From positions 136,964,457-137,028,456 of the forward strand of contig CM056994.1 in the NCBI GenBank assembly GCA_029891345.1: 64,000 nucleotides of DNA. The letters are read 5' to 3'. Source of the DNA: Dryococelus australis. Taxonomy: Eukaryota; Arthropoda; Insecta; Phasmatodea; Phasmatidae. Made by a program: the position numbers and the translations under genes. Positions 27,308-40,393 of the stretch are shown here, one piece after another. The first letter of the stretch is position 1, and each line of letters begins with the position of its first letter. The notes beneath the pieces are model-generated. The model was not told the origin of the DNA, did not search any database, and saw nothing but the letters and a program-made list of their open reading frames with translations.

Positions 27308-28398
27308 ATGTACTCGACTGTACCTCGAAGGGAAATCAATGACGCATTGTTTTGCCCCCCTGCACTACTAACCATGGTTTTAGAGTACTACCATTCTTAC
27401 CCAGTTGGTGCATACCTTGAAACATACAAGACGATTGAGGCAGTTAGGAAATGTTTCATTTGGAAAATGATGAATTCAGAAATTGCAGACAGAGTATATG
27501 TGTGTCATCTATGCGCCCTGAGAAGCCCGCTCAGAATACACATTTAGGTTTATTGGCATCAGAAGTTTCAGAAGGACATATGCAAAAACTTTTTATTGAC
27601 TTCATAGGTCCTTTCCCTAGAAGTAAGACAGGTCACAACATGTTATAAGTTTGTGTGGATGCCTTTCAAAATTTGTCTGGTTGGTACCTCTTATAAAGCA
27701 AATGCTGTATCGACGATACAAGCACTTTAAATTAATGTTTTCCAAAATTTTGGTGTACCCTCAGCTATTGTTTTAGATAATGGGTCTCAATTCACATCTA
27801 AGTTGTTTAGAGATATATGGTTTCTCATTTGGTATTAAGCACATCACCTTGTCACCATACAATTCCCCCCCCCCCCCCTAGCTTCATATGCAGAGCGTTT
27901 CAATCGCAACCTCCATTCTGCTTGAATAGATTTCCATGCAAAGGACCAGGCATCATGGGAAAAAACATTTACCTTGGTTGCAAATGGTTTTCAACTATGC
28001 TCGGCACGAGTCACATAAGTCGAATCCTTTCCATTTGATGTTTATGTATTAGCCAAATAATCCTCTCTCTAATTTATGGAAATTGAATGACCTTCTTCCT
28101 GATGATACTCGAGAAATTCGTGAAGTTTGGACATCTGCCCTCAGAAATCTCAAACATGCATGAAAGAACCCGTGTCAAGTATGATAAGAATAGGTTAAGT
28201 AATCCATGCAAATTTGGGGACCTTGTTTTATTGAAGACACATCCAGTGAGTAAGGCTGTAGATAAAATAATTGTCATTTCGTTGGTCAGGTCTGTTCAAG
28301 ATTCAACGTTTTTCTTCCCCTGTAACAGCTCGACTAGTCAATGTACATACCGATGCTTATGTGACACAAGCACATATTTCACATTTGAAGAGATTTAA
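27308..28398 (+). pseudogene. Element C integrase region (fossil)
   Basis: The zinc domain is near 27380-27540 (CHLCALRS as its Cys pair). The catalytic core shows FIDFIGPFPRSKTGH near 27590 and VLDNGSQFTSKLF near 27770. The C-terminal part to 28398 resembles the linker and basic tail of Gypsy integrases. A run of about 13 C bases occurs near 27867. Confidence 0.83.
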
Positions 28399-29240
28399 CT
28401 CCCCTCCCACAACATAAATTTTTGCGCCGAGTTAGAGTACCTGTGTTGTGTTGCTAGTTTTGAGTGAAATCAGTTTCCATTTAAGTCAATTAAATAAGAA
28501 ATGGGAGAAAAATTAAAATTATCAGTTTTAATTTGCTTGAGCTCAAGGTGGTTTCAATGGCTTTTGCCCCCTTTGTTGTTTCAGACTCAGTTTCAGCAAG
28601 TGAACTAATCACCCACTAGTTGGAGTCTTGGAATGACCAGTGTTTTTGGCAAAGGTCACCAAATAAAGTGAAAAATCCATGGTGCTAGGATTTAATTAGT
28701 CAATTTTATTATTTTGTGTACAAGTTGTGAAATTGACATTAGGGTACCTTTATCAACCTGGGATGGTGTTCAAATATTATTATTTTTTGGGTACATTAGT
28801 ATGCGGTTAGTACAATCTATTTTAGTTACATGAATTTGTATAGTACCCTTTACTATTCATGAGGCACCAGTGTTTGTTTTAGATTATTTTACTTTGGAGT
28901 GTTTCTTTCTTACATTTATCTTGTTTGCGGCTTTGTTGGTCGTCGCATTCTGCTCGCTGTGTTTCTCCAAAATCGCGGTAAAAAAACTTTGATTCCGGAG
29001 CAGTCTTCGAAAAGGGAGATGGTGTAATTTTTTCCAACATTTATTTTTCTGTAGTGCTGGATTTCAATTTAGTGGAGTTCAAAGAGGAAGTTTCAGAACT
29101 AGATGGTTTGGTGCAATACGTTATTAACACTCATGAAAATGAAAGTGAAATTGTTTGGGAAAACTCTACCTTTCATCAAAATTTTCAGTTCGCAGTGGAT
29201 CAGTTGAAGGAATGTGTGTTCTGGTTTGCATGGGGGAGGA
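28399..29240 (+). other. Element C region between integrase and 3' LTR
   Basis: Mostly AT-rich and without domains. One open stretch at 29054-29278 is acidic (EFKEEVSELDGLVQ) and runs into the LTR. I do not recognise it; it could be the remnant of a third reading frame. No signal peptide or membrane segment is evident, so I do not call an envelope. Confidence 0.4.
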
Positions 29241-30878
29241 TGTATCGTTTTTCAGGCACGTCTCTTTTGTTTTCATAGTTTTGTGCTTTGCCTGGAAGAG
29301 TAAGAGAGGGATTTTAAGTTTTGTCCCTCCCTGAGAATTTTGAGTAAAGTAATTTTGTTACAGCAATGTTCCGATTATTGTATCACCTTATTCTATTGAG
29401 TATTTTTACTCCAACTGTTGTTAACTATTGATGTCAATTATTAAAATACTAAGAAATCCTTAAATTACTATATTTACATTTGTGTTGGACTATATTTGTC
29501 ATAAAAAACTATCATGATATTTTATACATTTTTGTCTCGTCGCAGTTTAGTGCCTATGTGTCCCGCTAGAATACTCTGAGAATAAATTGAGCAATGACAT
29601 GTCAATATTTTGTGTGAAATAATTACGGTCTATAATTTCTAGAAAGACTCTAGTAATGTTTTATACCAAGAAGAAAATATTGTGTAGACAAACATTACAT
29701 TATTTTTTAGACACGAAAACAGTTTAAAGTAAAAAGTGAGTTCTATTTCTATGGCATCCAAGTTGTACTCTTTGGAGAGTCCTTTCCAAGTTACTTTTTT
29801 TGGAGCTGACTTCGCCTTCTTTCTTTCTTCATTATACAACATGTAACCAGCATACTTCAACTTTTTAACTCTCCTTCTGGAGTCCAAACTTGATTATGCA
29901 TAGTTAATTACATCCGACTTGCTGCTGGTAAGTAAAGTAACGTGTATTTTTGGAGAGCATCGGGTAAGTGTTAGTTGTGCGGCTTTTGTTTTTTTTTTTT
30001 TAATGTCCTTTTGTGTAATTTTGTAGTGGGGTGGTTCTCGGCGTGGCCGCGAAAAAGATGTCTTTGTAGCTGCCCAGTTGTAGCTGTGCAGATGTAGCTG
30101 TCGGCGAACCCTAGCAGTGTATTCCTGGTCCAGCAGAAATTACATGAAAAATGCATATTTAATTTACCTGTAAACTAAAAGTGCGGCCAGCCCATTGAAG
30201 TTTTTAACTAAAAAAGACTCTTCGGTGTTAACAACGAAATTTTCGTTTGGACTCTGATTTGAAATGTTGTGGAAAATTAGTTTTCAATATGGAGTTTTGA
30301 ATCAAAATAAGCAATAATGTAACCCAAAATTTTATCTCGCAACGAAGTAATGTTGCTAAAAATATATATTTAAATACTGGGGCCCCTAGAAAATCAGAAA
30401 AGGTACAAAAAGGTAAAAGTTTTTTTTTTTTTTAATAATTAAAAATTTGTTTTGAGATAGTTCAGATGATATTACAAAAATCAAAGTACATATAATATTG
30501 TTGAATTTTATTGTTGTATGTTGATGTTGCTGTTATAATTATGTTGAATTTTATTGGTGCAAGTAAACTGCTTGCCAATCCGAATGCCTAAACTTTTTAA
30601 ATTTTTTTTGCTCCCCTTTCTGGGATTGATCTAAATGTTAATGGAAAAGTTTTGTATATAAGTAAGACAAAAAACAATCTTAATGATCAAAATTGTTAAT
30701 CAACACTATTTAAATGGATGCATAACCAGTTGTATGTATATAATTACAGTATGAAGTAGTAGGTGCTTCCAATTTTGCGGGGCTCGGCCATTTGATGTTC
30801 TGATATTTAAGAAGAGCACCCTACATACCAAACAAATAATCCATTTTGATCCCAATTATTCTTGCACGAGGTGGTTTA
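29241..30878 (+). repeat. 3' LTR of element C
   Basis: Follows the purine tract at 29231-29240, matches 21972-23448 and ends at the ACAT duplication. Confidence 0.85.
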
Positions 30879-30882
30879 ACAT

Positions 30883-30984
30883 GACCCAACTTCTTTGTGC
30901 TAATTACTGCTAAGTGCTGGCGCTCAAACCTGATATCAACATTCCTGAGGGTGTGATCCTTCTCCTCCAACCCTGTTGCCATTA
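30883..30984 (+). repeat. 5' LTR of B2, second part
   Basis: Continues the LTR cut at 21971. It matches 37340-37442 and 15185-15302. Confidence 0.85.
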
Positions 30985-31410
30985 ACTGACTTGCCTAAGC
31001 ATGTGGCTATGCATGCTCGCCAAAATTTCAAATTTTCGTATGCCTTAAGGTGTGTAACTTTCTGCAACCTACTTGTGCTGCTACTGGCACACAAGTCTCC
31101 TGCAATTTCATAAGTGTATTTCCTAGTGCTGTTCCAATCCTGTTGAACTATGGTACCTTGTATATATCCTGTAATCCTTTATCAAAATTACCTATTGTGT
31201 GCCACGTGTGGCCACCTGGGCCTACAAGTGTCTGTTCCAGTGGGCCGTAACAGTCCCTATTTTTGCTACTGGTAAATTCCCTGAATTTACCGTGCCAACT
31301 CTACAGTAAATGGACAAGAGAAAGAGAGCTGCAACTGCAAGAGAGAAATTTGGTGCCAAATTTCCATTGGGCTAGTGTGCATGAAGTCGGCCATTTAGGG
31401 ATACATCTTC
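30985..31410 (+). other. Untranslated leader of element B2
   Basis: No coding domain. A GTGTGTAACTTTCT-type segment near 31050 recurs near 39590, which hints that 39.0-39.8 kb holds a related LTR or leader. Confidence 0.4.
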
Positions 31411-31411
31411 T

Positions 31412-33330
31412 TTGGTGAGCGTGCAGTCGTCCATCCCCCATCTTGGAAATGTGATCAGCCAAGGGGTATTGCGCCACCTGCTGTCCCCTCCATCCGTGCC
31501 ACATTGTGCCCGCGGGGACCATCCGACCTCGCTGCGATGTGTGGGTGTTGCCACAAGCCAAGAGCCACATGGCCCAGCAGAACATCCATCATGTCAACCA
31601 TGCCACATTACCAACTGCAAATACTTTAACTTTCACACTACCAGAGGGAAACCTTCCACCTTTTGCCGCAAGTGTTTACGCCCTGCACCCAAATCGGATC
31701 CGTTTTCGCTCGTGAACTTGCATAGGAACTCGTGCGTATGCAAGGAAACAAAATCAATACAGATGATTTGGGCCACAATTGAAGAAACGAACGCTGAACT
31801 TCAAGCTGAGGCACTGTCATGTACCATTGCTGAAAGGCCTGATGACCTGTGTGCCAACTGTTTCAGACCACGTCAATCGTGGTGATGTGTGAATTTGGTC
31901 TGTTTGCACAGCCTTTGCACCTGCGATGCTGCCCAGCTGAGCCCACCACTATCATGATCACGATCTCGCATATACTTGAGGAAATGTGCAAACTACACCA
32001 TGTGCGACAGGGTGGTAGCAGCTACCCTTGCTTGCATGAGGTGAGGTGCTGGAGGCTCTACCACGAGCAATGTGTCATGTCGCAGTAGAAGGCGACACTG
32101 CAGGATACATTCTTCATAAATAGCCTGTGGTGCCAACCCTCGATGAACAAGAGACTGCAGTGACCCGAGGAACAAAGTTTCATGCTACCTGCTCGTCAAT
32201 CACCATGGCTGGAAGCATATGTAATGGGATATGATGGTGCATGAACACCACCACAACAACACATGCTGATGTTAACTTTGCCATGCCTGCCACCTGGTGC
32301 AGCACATGCAGGAACATCGCATCATGCCACACCCCTCGCTGGCTCCACGCAGTTGCTTCCAACCATACCAGCTTGGGATTTCGGAACACAGGCAGTATCT
32401 GAATTGATGTGTGGCAGAACACGGGAAAGGAGAGCCGGTTCACCTGTAACCAAAGTGAGATGCCAGTCACTCCCAGGATACATTGGTTGCCCAAATGAGG
32501 ACCCGATAGCGTTTCTCGAAGATTGTGAGGACCGACTGACAAGATACTGTGTCGATCCAGAAGAATGGCTTAACTACATTCAAGACTGGTTTCATGGAAA
32601 TGCTCGTCTGTGGTGGTGAGGCGTGAATCACTACGGGAGGACTTGAGGCGAGTTCAGCCAATCTTCATGAGCAGGTTTACCAACATGTTCGCCTCCCTGC
32701 GAGTACGGAGCCGAATTGTTTTGGAAGAGCAAGGGGAGGAGACAGTTTTCAACTTCGTTACACAGAATATTAGTATGATCCACACATGCCACCTAGAACT
32801 AAGTATGCAGGAAGTCCTGGAAATAGTGATGGTATGGTGCGCCCGGAGTATAGAGCTGCCTTGGCACACATTATTCACTCCACAGAATGGGACTTATAAA
32901 CAGTGATGTTGTTGGCAGCGAAAATTATAACTGCACCACAATGCGACCGTGAATGCGATCAACCGTGCTGGGATCATGAACAGTCGAGACCACGGAATAA
33001 TAACCAGGAAGACAATAGAAGAGGATCTAGTGGTCAGGACATGTTATCGAGACTAGGGCAAAGAATGACAGTCGCACAAACTGCCGCGCCAATTACCAGG
33101 GCTTATCAGCCATGCCCACCAATGGAGCCGTATCACCTTGCATGCCCGTGCCACGGGTGTGACGGCCCGCACTTCGACATTCACTTTCCACAATATGCTG
33201 GAGCAGCACCCACTGCTGGACGAGGAATATTGCCGCCGGAAAACGAGCAGTCGGGGTAGAGCACCACAAGTCACCCAACCCCAGGCCAACATGTGTTTCA
33301 TTGACCCGATTCCTCAATAAATTTTACTTG
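31412..33330 (+). pseudogene. B2 zinc-finger and Gag region (fossil)
   Basis: 31412-31885 is Cys-rich, with FCRKCLRP and DDLCANCF. 31849-32088 carries segments that fit tandem PHD-type fingers: PLHLRC and CWRLYHEQC (compare WYH-x2-C in B1). The Gag core follows, with EDPIAFLEDCEDRLTRYC and ARLWW at 32490-32619 and its continuation to about 32880. A Gln/Asn/Arg-rich linker (32903-33070) and a Cys/His knuckle near 33140-33190 complete the Gag layout. The region is broken. Confidence 0.72.
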
Positions 33331-33339
33331 CACAGATAA

Positions 33340-33700
33340 ACCCTTCCTGCATGCTGATTGAAACAGCCTCATCACACAATTGTGTTAGAAGCAGTTTCGT
33401 CAACAGTGACAGTATCAAATAAGTCAGAAAACAGTTCAGTTGGTAACTTGCGAACATACAGGTAACATAAAAGGGAAAGTAAATACTATTGTGTGTATCT
33501 GCGATTTAGAAACAGTGACTGTAGCATTTGTGTCTGACGAAATTAGGGTAGAAGCCATTCTCGGATTACTCTGGTTAATGGAACAAAACTCAGTGGTTGA
33601 ACTTGCAGCCTGTAGAATCCACTTCGGGAAAGATGATGAATGCAGGACAGTGTACAGCGTGGGCCCTACCTCGCAGGAAAATACACCCGCAACAACATCA
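33340..33700 (+). pseudogene. B2 protease region (fossil)
   Basis: A retropepsin-like segment near 33350-33400 parallels the IDTAASHN site of A and B1. It is followed by EAILGLLWLMEQNSV near 33550-33600, which parallels AILGVPWLSEQ in element A. Confidence 0.7.
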
Positions 33701-34084
33701 ATACAATGTGCCAACTGGTCAGTGCTGCCAACTGCACCCACACTAGCCACATTACGAGAAGACGTAACACGTGAACAGAGGAACTGCGCAGTAGTAAGTA
33801 AGTGGAGGGAGGAATGTTTAAAACAGACTGTAGAATGTAGGCGTGTACTGAATGAGTGTGTTGAGTCGCACGCGAACACAGACAATGACACATGGAGAAC
33901 ATACATACCCACAGCTTCCCATGACGCAGTATTGAATTACCACACACACTAACCATATTTATGGTTAACCAGGGCGTGGCCCAGATGAAGAGAAACATTC
34001 TGAAGTATTTTTATTGGCCATGAATGTCGGTGAGTGTCAAGGCTTTTATGCGAAACTGCATCATGTGAAATAGGTTCAACAGCC

Positions 34085-34690
34085 GCCGCAGGGATGGTGT
34101 GCAACAGCAACAGCCGCGAGATGCTAAGGAACAATTTGAAACAATTTATCTGGACCTCATGGGCTTCCTACCCCAGAACATCCAAGGGTAAGTAGTTCAT
34201 ACTTGTATTTACTGACCTGTTTTCTAGATGGATTGAGGCATATTCTATCTGCAGCATGTGGGCAAGAGCAGTTGGAAAAATTATGGAAAACGAATCTTTC
34301 GCCCCCTTGTAGTACACTAGAACAGTGTTCGTTGATAATGGAACACAGTTCACTGGTCGTGCATAGCATGATCTCTGCACCCAATGGGGCGTGCAAAATC
34401 ACACTATGGTAATTTGCCACCAACACACAAACCTGATGGAAAGACAAAACCAAGACATCAATACAAAGTTGCATCTGCGCAAGGGGGAAAACCATGCCTT
34501 GTGGGCCAAGCACCTGCCCGCCGCCTTATTCACATTGTGGACCTGCATGAATCAGGCGAAAGGGAGAATTCCCGCCCAGCTGCTGCATGACCTTCCCCAC
34601 CTCAGGGAGTTCGCCGGCAGGGTGAGAGAATGCAGCGGGACAAAGGAGGAGGAAAGCAGAGAAGAGACGAGAGAGAGGTGAGGGAGGCAC
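34085..34690 (+). pseudogene. B2 integrase region (fossil)
   Basis: LDLMGFLP near 34150 and DNGTQFTG near 34335 are the two Asp motifs of the integrase core. 34391-34600 has HTNLMERQNQDINTKLHL and LPAALFTLWTCMN, the usual end of the core and close to the matching part of element A. Confidence 0.78.
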
Positions 34691-34699
34691 AAAAGAGCC

Positions 34700-35616
34700 A
34701 GCACCACTACACCTCAAAGTGGGTGCCGGATACCACCCATCGCCATCCACTCTATAACTCAGCCAGCTGATATACGGGTTGACAAATCCGCAGTCAGCTG
34801 GGGTATGGGGTTTCCACGCAGTATTTACTGCTAAGTGGAGCAGCCCACATTTGATCATCAGCAGGCAGGGAGAAAATTGCTACAAGATACTCTTTAACAG
34901 TCGGCATTATGTAGTTTTCCACCGCGACGCACTTTAACTCGCAGATGCCGGCATCGCAATGCCCGGCTCTGATACACCATCGCACGGTACGAGAGTATGC
35001 ATTTAAGAATCTGGAACATCAGGCGAAGCCATTCTCATGGCCAGAAATGAAAGACGGAAGAAACTCCCGAAGTACCAGCAGTTGTGACATCTGGTGCCGA
35101 GACTCCTACAGAGGATCCAGCTAGGGAAACAACATGAAACCACATGTCGCAAGAGGAGCAACTGTCAGTGGCTGTTTCCCCTGCCATCCTGCAAGACTCA
35201 CTGGAAAGGCCGCCTGTTATAGATCAGCATCGACAGGTGAGGGACCAGACTGGTAGTGCCATGATGCCGAGGAGATGCTACCCGTTGCCGATGCCCAAAC
35301 ACAGTGAGAGCGTCAGCAACGAGTCGGGGGCAGAGGAGATGTATTCCGCTTCCTGCCGATCGAAGCAAGCACGCATCGCTCGGCATGTTACATGGCTAGG
35401 CTGTGGGTGTCTGGACACACCCACCACATCCATCACAACACGGCCGACCATGCAAGAGCAGCAGCCCCCTCCACCAAGATGTAAACCACAGGGCAGCCAT
35501 TTTAAGTTACGGCCATGGTGTGGACTCCGCCTACCACGCATCTGTTGAAGCTGAGCAGAGCCTGAATACGAGTGAACGGTCTCCTATGGATTGTGAAGAG
35601 GGTGAGGGGGGGCATA
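34700..35616 (+). other. B2 tail between integrase and 3' LTR
   Basis: An open Ser/Pro/Gln-rich stretch at 35144-35548 shares a SVSNESGAEE-like patch with the corresponding tail of element A. A G-rich purine tract at about 35597-35612 is the candidate polypurine tract. Confidence 0.5.
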
Positions 35617-37442
35617 TGATGTGTGCCAGGTCCGTGGCCCTATACCATTCCTTGAAGTTCAATTCAGTGCCTCACTAGGCCAACAGTGTGTAGCCAGTGT
35701 TCTGTATGCGCGCATGAGCATGTACCAATGCAGGTGTGCCGTATATGTGGGATTATGTTGGTTTATGTTGTTTCGTGGTCCTGTTGTGTTTTAATTTTTA
35801 TTATTATTCATTTTGCAGTGTTAAATATGTTTGCATAAATTATTTGGTTAATACAAAGTAAATCTTAGTTTCCAATGTGATCACATGATATTGAATATGC
35901 TGCAATGAGTGCACTAATGTGATGCATTTCAATGTAAGTGGGTATGTTATTTAATTGTGTGTTTCACTCATACGATTTAGTGGACTGTGTATTTTGATTC
36001 TCCTAGGTTTTTTCCCAGTGTTAATGTGTGTTTATTAATTTTATTCAACAAGTGTCTTGCCATGCGCAGCTTGAATTTTGGCAATTATGTAGTGCTAACA
36101 TGTGATGGGGTGCGACACACATGTAATAATATGTAAAGTGTTTCTGTTCTTATTTAGTTGTCTGCGCTGCCCACTTAATATTTAAGTTGATATTTGCTCT
36201 GAATGGACCATATAGTACGGGCCAAGTACAGAATTGGCTTACACGGTTTATGAACCCAAAGACATGCATGCCGTAGCATAACGACCACGTGGGAAAAATC
36301 GCCCAAAAATATACAAATTATCTTTAAGGGTTAAATTTGAAGTGTCTAGTTTGACGATAAGGGTGAGTATTTTTTAAGTTTAATGTGGAAATAAAAGCAA
36401 CGAAATCCTGGCATGTACAGTGCCATGCTTGGGAAATATGTAACTTCCAAATGTGAGGTTAGGCTGTCTCTTATGTGGTAAGTCACTAGGTATACATTTA
36501 ATATTTAATATTTTTATTTTATGACCTTATATGTAAAGTGCAATGTTTTATGTACCTCATCTTCATCTAGGGCCATGTTCATCCATATAATTTGTTTTAA
36601 TAATTAGGTATTGTGTTAAATTTGATTATGTAACATGGTGGTGGAATTTGAAGCCAGCGAGAAGGCAGCACACCACCATGTTAAGTCGTCGTATCTTGGA
36701 TACCGAGTGAGGCGGACGCACGTCGGGTGCCCTCCCCAGGCACTTCACCATTTTTGTACCAATCATGTATTTGCAATAGTTTCACGTTAATTTCAGGAAT
36801 CTAACTTGCTTTTGCAGTCAGGCAAGTGAGCGACCTCACATCCCGGTCATTTGTACATGACCGGGGTTTAACTTTTCATGTAATTCATTTTGCATTTTGC
36901 CGCCTTTTTACCATATGTCTTCCTACTTTAACAGGAAAATAATGTAAGTGTTTTGATAAAAATGTTTCTGAAATAAACAAGTATTTTACATGACTCGGCA
37001 TCTTATTACTTCACTGGCAGCTTCACAGCCATATAAACCATAGTTATGTGTTGTAACTTAATAATGTGTAGGAGACCAGATCAGCCTCTGCGGGAGTGAG
37101 TTAAGTGTTTGAGGGAGGTTGACAACCCTCACTAGCCTAGGCACTTGGAATATCACTTGAGAAGAACTATGTCATGCTTGGTACGTATTGTGTCAGGACG
37201 AAAATCCTCACACTAGCCCAGGCCATTTCTCATACTGCATTCTGAAGATGTCACCATATAGCTTATGTGTAACAACGAACTATGGTAGATATCTAGAGGA
37301 AGCCACATTCAAGGTAGTTGACCAAATGACCCAACTTCTTCGTGCTCTTTACTACTGAGCGCTGGTGCCCATCCCAGTAACTATAACATGACATCAACCT
37401 TACTGAGGGTGTGATGCTTCCCCTCCGATCCTATTGCTGTTA
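35617..37442 (+). repeat. 3' LTR of element B2
   Basis: Begins TGATGTGTG. It matches 20270-21971 plus 30883-30984 and ends just before CATC at 37443. Confidence 0.87.
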
Positions 37443-37446
37443 CATC

Positions 37447-38960
37447 CTTTGTTGATTTCACATGAATGACCTCACTGTAACACCTTAACTGAGCCCCTCT
37501 CTGCTTATTTGAATTTAAAAGCTCTGGTAAAAGGGTTAGTCTGTCCCTTAGTAAGTGTCGATGCAATCCACACGACTGCGAGTTACCATTTCGCAACTCG
37601 GCCTACCTCGGCCACTGCCCACAACTACCCCCACTTACATGAAGCTAGCCTGTGCTCATGTAGTGGAATAGGGGTAACAAGAAGCAGTCTGTCACCCACG
37701 CACACCCCTATTCCTCAGGGCATCATACACACCACTATATATTGTGTTGCAGCCCCAGTAAACGCCAGGTGTCCTTCACCACCTCTCTTACAAGCACACG
37801 GATACTCAGCTTCTTACTAACCACTAGCCAACCTTCCGATAGGGATGAGAAGTTACCGCACCTGAGTTGACGTTCCACGGTGCTCTGATGTGCTTGCCAT
37901 GTGACCACCTCTTCACAGTAAACCAGTGACTTTCATTCACATACATCAACTGTTAGACAGCTAAAGTTGGTAGCAATAAAATTGAACGAGGCTAATGCCC
38001 CGCTTTTTGCCCGAGTTATCCTCGATTGAGAGTTGTTACAGGCTTGGTACAAACTCAAATAGGTAGAGTTTCCCGCTGAATAATATCTTATGAAGTTTGA
38101 ACAAAACCTTGCCGTCCTCCATCCCTGAGTTCAGCCTTCTTATTGGAGAGAGCATTTCCCAGGTTAATTTGTATTTTTTAACAACCCGTAGTCATTTAGT
38201 AACCTACCATATCCACAATGACTTATCATAGAAGGTTAGGGGAACCAGATACACACACTCAGACAATAACAAGAATTTTTTCTGTGGGTGGGAATGCACT
38301 TTAAGAGAGGGATTACCATTGCAGTTTGATGCCTGATACTGTGGTTGCTCAGTTAGTCTTGGTACAACTTGTGTTCCTTGGAAATGACGGTCAAGCACAG
38401 TATCCGGAAGCCAGCATTATGTTACACACAGGTAATTCCCAGCTACTGTCACTCCCCCAATCTAGCTCACCACTATGACTTGCCACTGTGTGTTGGAGTC
38501 TGGGGCATCGGTGTGAGTAACTGCATATCCTAGCACAGACAGGAAAAGGACATAGATTGAGTCTACCCATCTAACTCTATATGTTCGACCATGATTCTGT
38601 GCCGTGTGCAGAGACTTGGGGGGGGGGGGGGATGTCAGGTGCCTACCTACACCTGATCTTCCTTGGGAAGGGACCACTGCTACACTTTTGCATTAATACT
38701 GAGTGATCGCTTTAATACGCCTAACTATTCTCCCTACCGATGCCTCTCCCCAAGAAAGGATGAGAAAGGAAGGTGTAGTGCAGGTATCTGTTTCAGGTAC
38801 AATGCAACGAAGGAATGGACAGTGGCTATGCGACCACTCGCGCTTGGCACATTGATACAGGAAGTAGCTCCATGGTATTATTATTATTTCCAAATATAAA
38901 ATAAAAAGGGCTGGAGTGGTAACGAACTGTTATGAATGCAAGGTAGTACATCAGAAATAA
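37447..38960. other. Unassigned DNA
   Basis: Moderate GC. Short open frames on both strands without recognised domains. A run of 12 G bases lies near 38619. I see no RNA gene or known repeat end. Confidence 0.45.
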
Positions 38961-39850
38961 ACTCTCAAAAGCCCCAAGGTCTTTTTTTCAAGTGTTTTGC
39001 AAGTGTTTTGTTTATGTTTTCATTCACTTGTAATCACCCTCACATCACCGCATATATTTTTGCAAAGGGTTATATTTGTTGATTTGTTATATGTTTCTAT
39101 GCAAGTTATTGCAAGTGTGTGCTTTGTTAGAATAATTCTAATTGTGCAAGGTGCAAGGAAGAAGTACCACGTGGCGCGCTCTGGTGGCAACCCCGGCGAG
39201 CATGCTATGTTGAAAAGTCAGTCATCTTCGAGAGCACAGAGAGGTCAGCCGCATACTATTCGGTTTCGCGCCCGGGCAGCATTCACTGTTAGTATCAATC
39301 ATTTTTCACTGCAATAGTTTAATTTACTTCAGAACCTTTTTTTTTTAGCTGCCCGGGACACCACTTCTCACGTCCCCAGCGCTTGCATCGCCTGGGGAAG
39401 CATAATTACACACTTAATGTACCGCTGCCAACCGGTAATTACTCGGCTAGTGTATGTGTAAAATGTTGCCTTCGTGTTTCATCAATATCTAATAAATATC
39501 ATGGTGGGAACCGTGTGTTTTTTACTGAGGTAAGTCGCAAGTCATCTCATGGTATGGACCCTTATAATTTCCTGCCAAACTGCATGTGTGTGTAACTTTC
39601 TCTTGTTGCAAGTATTTCAGTGTGTGAAGTAGTATAGGGGTGTAGATGCCCTTAAGAATTCACCCCGTAACATGTGTACCACTCATCGTTCATCAGAGGA
39701 GTGTAGCAGCATGGAAGGACAGCTGCCTTTGGCCGTCGACGACACGACCCAGAGAGAAGATTCTGCTCTGCCACTTCAAGGCTACAGGTCTGGTAGTGCC
39801 TGGTGCCCTGGGTAAATTGCGTCACTCGATTCACCTAATTCCAGACAGAT
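38961..39850 (+). repeat. Possible diverged LTR related to families A and B
   Basis: A segment near 39290-39330 (TGCAATAGTTTAATTTACTTCAG) resembles 1124-1160 in LTR A, allowing for mismatches. An AATAAA-type signal near 39490 is followed by a GTGTTTT stretch, as in LTR A near 1380. Ends and target duplication not found. Confidence 0.3.
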
Positions 39851-40393
39851 CCACTTCTCAACCTTTAATTTTACAATTTTTTATCCTGGCTCCTGGACCA
39901 CAATCCACGAACCACACCTCAAGGTACTTGGACGCCGTCAATACCAAACACAAAATGAAGTTAAGATAGAAGTAATGTTTTATACAGAAGAGCCTTTTGT
40001 TTGCTTAAAAATCCTCTCACAATTTTTTAAAAAATTTTCTGTCATTCATAATTCCAAATTAATCTCTCTAATATTGTTTTCTTTTCGTTTATTTCATGCC
40101 ATTCTGCACAGAAAGGTTATAAAGAGTTCCTCCAAAAAATTTAGTGGGCTTTGTACCACTTGAGTATCAACTTAGTGACTATAAACTCAGTTTTACTGTG
40201 AACCATCACTTATCCAGCCTTCTCACACATGAACCTAATGTCATAGCATTTACAGCCATGTAATAAGATTATTTTAGGTGTCTGCTGTCTGCTTATCGCT
40301 AACTGTATACACAAATATTTTGTAAGTGAAGAACGAAAAGGGTAATTTTGCTGACCTATTATGAAAATGAGTACAATGTGCAGGTTAACTCAC

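Larger units (their letters stand above)
21972..30878 (+). mobile_element. Ty3/Gypsy fossil, element C, inserted in the B2 5' LTR
   Basis: About 8.9 kb with both LTRs and Gag, protease, RT, RNase H and integrase in Gypsy order. ACAT lies on both sides (21968-21971 and 30879-30882), and joining the flanks restores the LTR B sequence seen at 15170-15200 and 37315-37345. The LTRs differ at about 13% of some 175 bases aligned by eye. A purine tract (TGGGGGAGGA, 29231-29240) precedes the 3' LTR. Its sequence and LTRs are unrelated to A and B, and no PHD-type finger is seen. The coding part is broken in many places. Confidence 0.88.
20270..37442 (+). mobile_element. Ty3/Gypsy fossil, element B2, interrupted by element C
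   Basis: A B-type Gypsy element with both LTRs. The 5' LTR lies in two pieces (20270-21971 and 30883-30984) because element C inserted into it; the internal part is 30985-35616 and the 3' LTR is 35617-37442. CATC flanks it at 20266-20269 and 37443-37446. The LTRs differ at about 20% of some 220 bases aligned by eye, so it is older than C, as the nesting requires. It keeps zinc-finger/Gag, protease and integrase parts; I see no reverse transcriptase or RNase H. The coding part is broken in many places. Confidence 0.87.
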
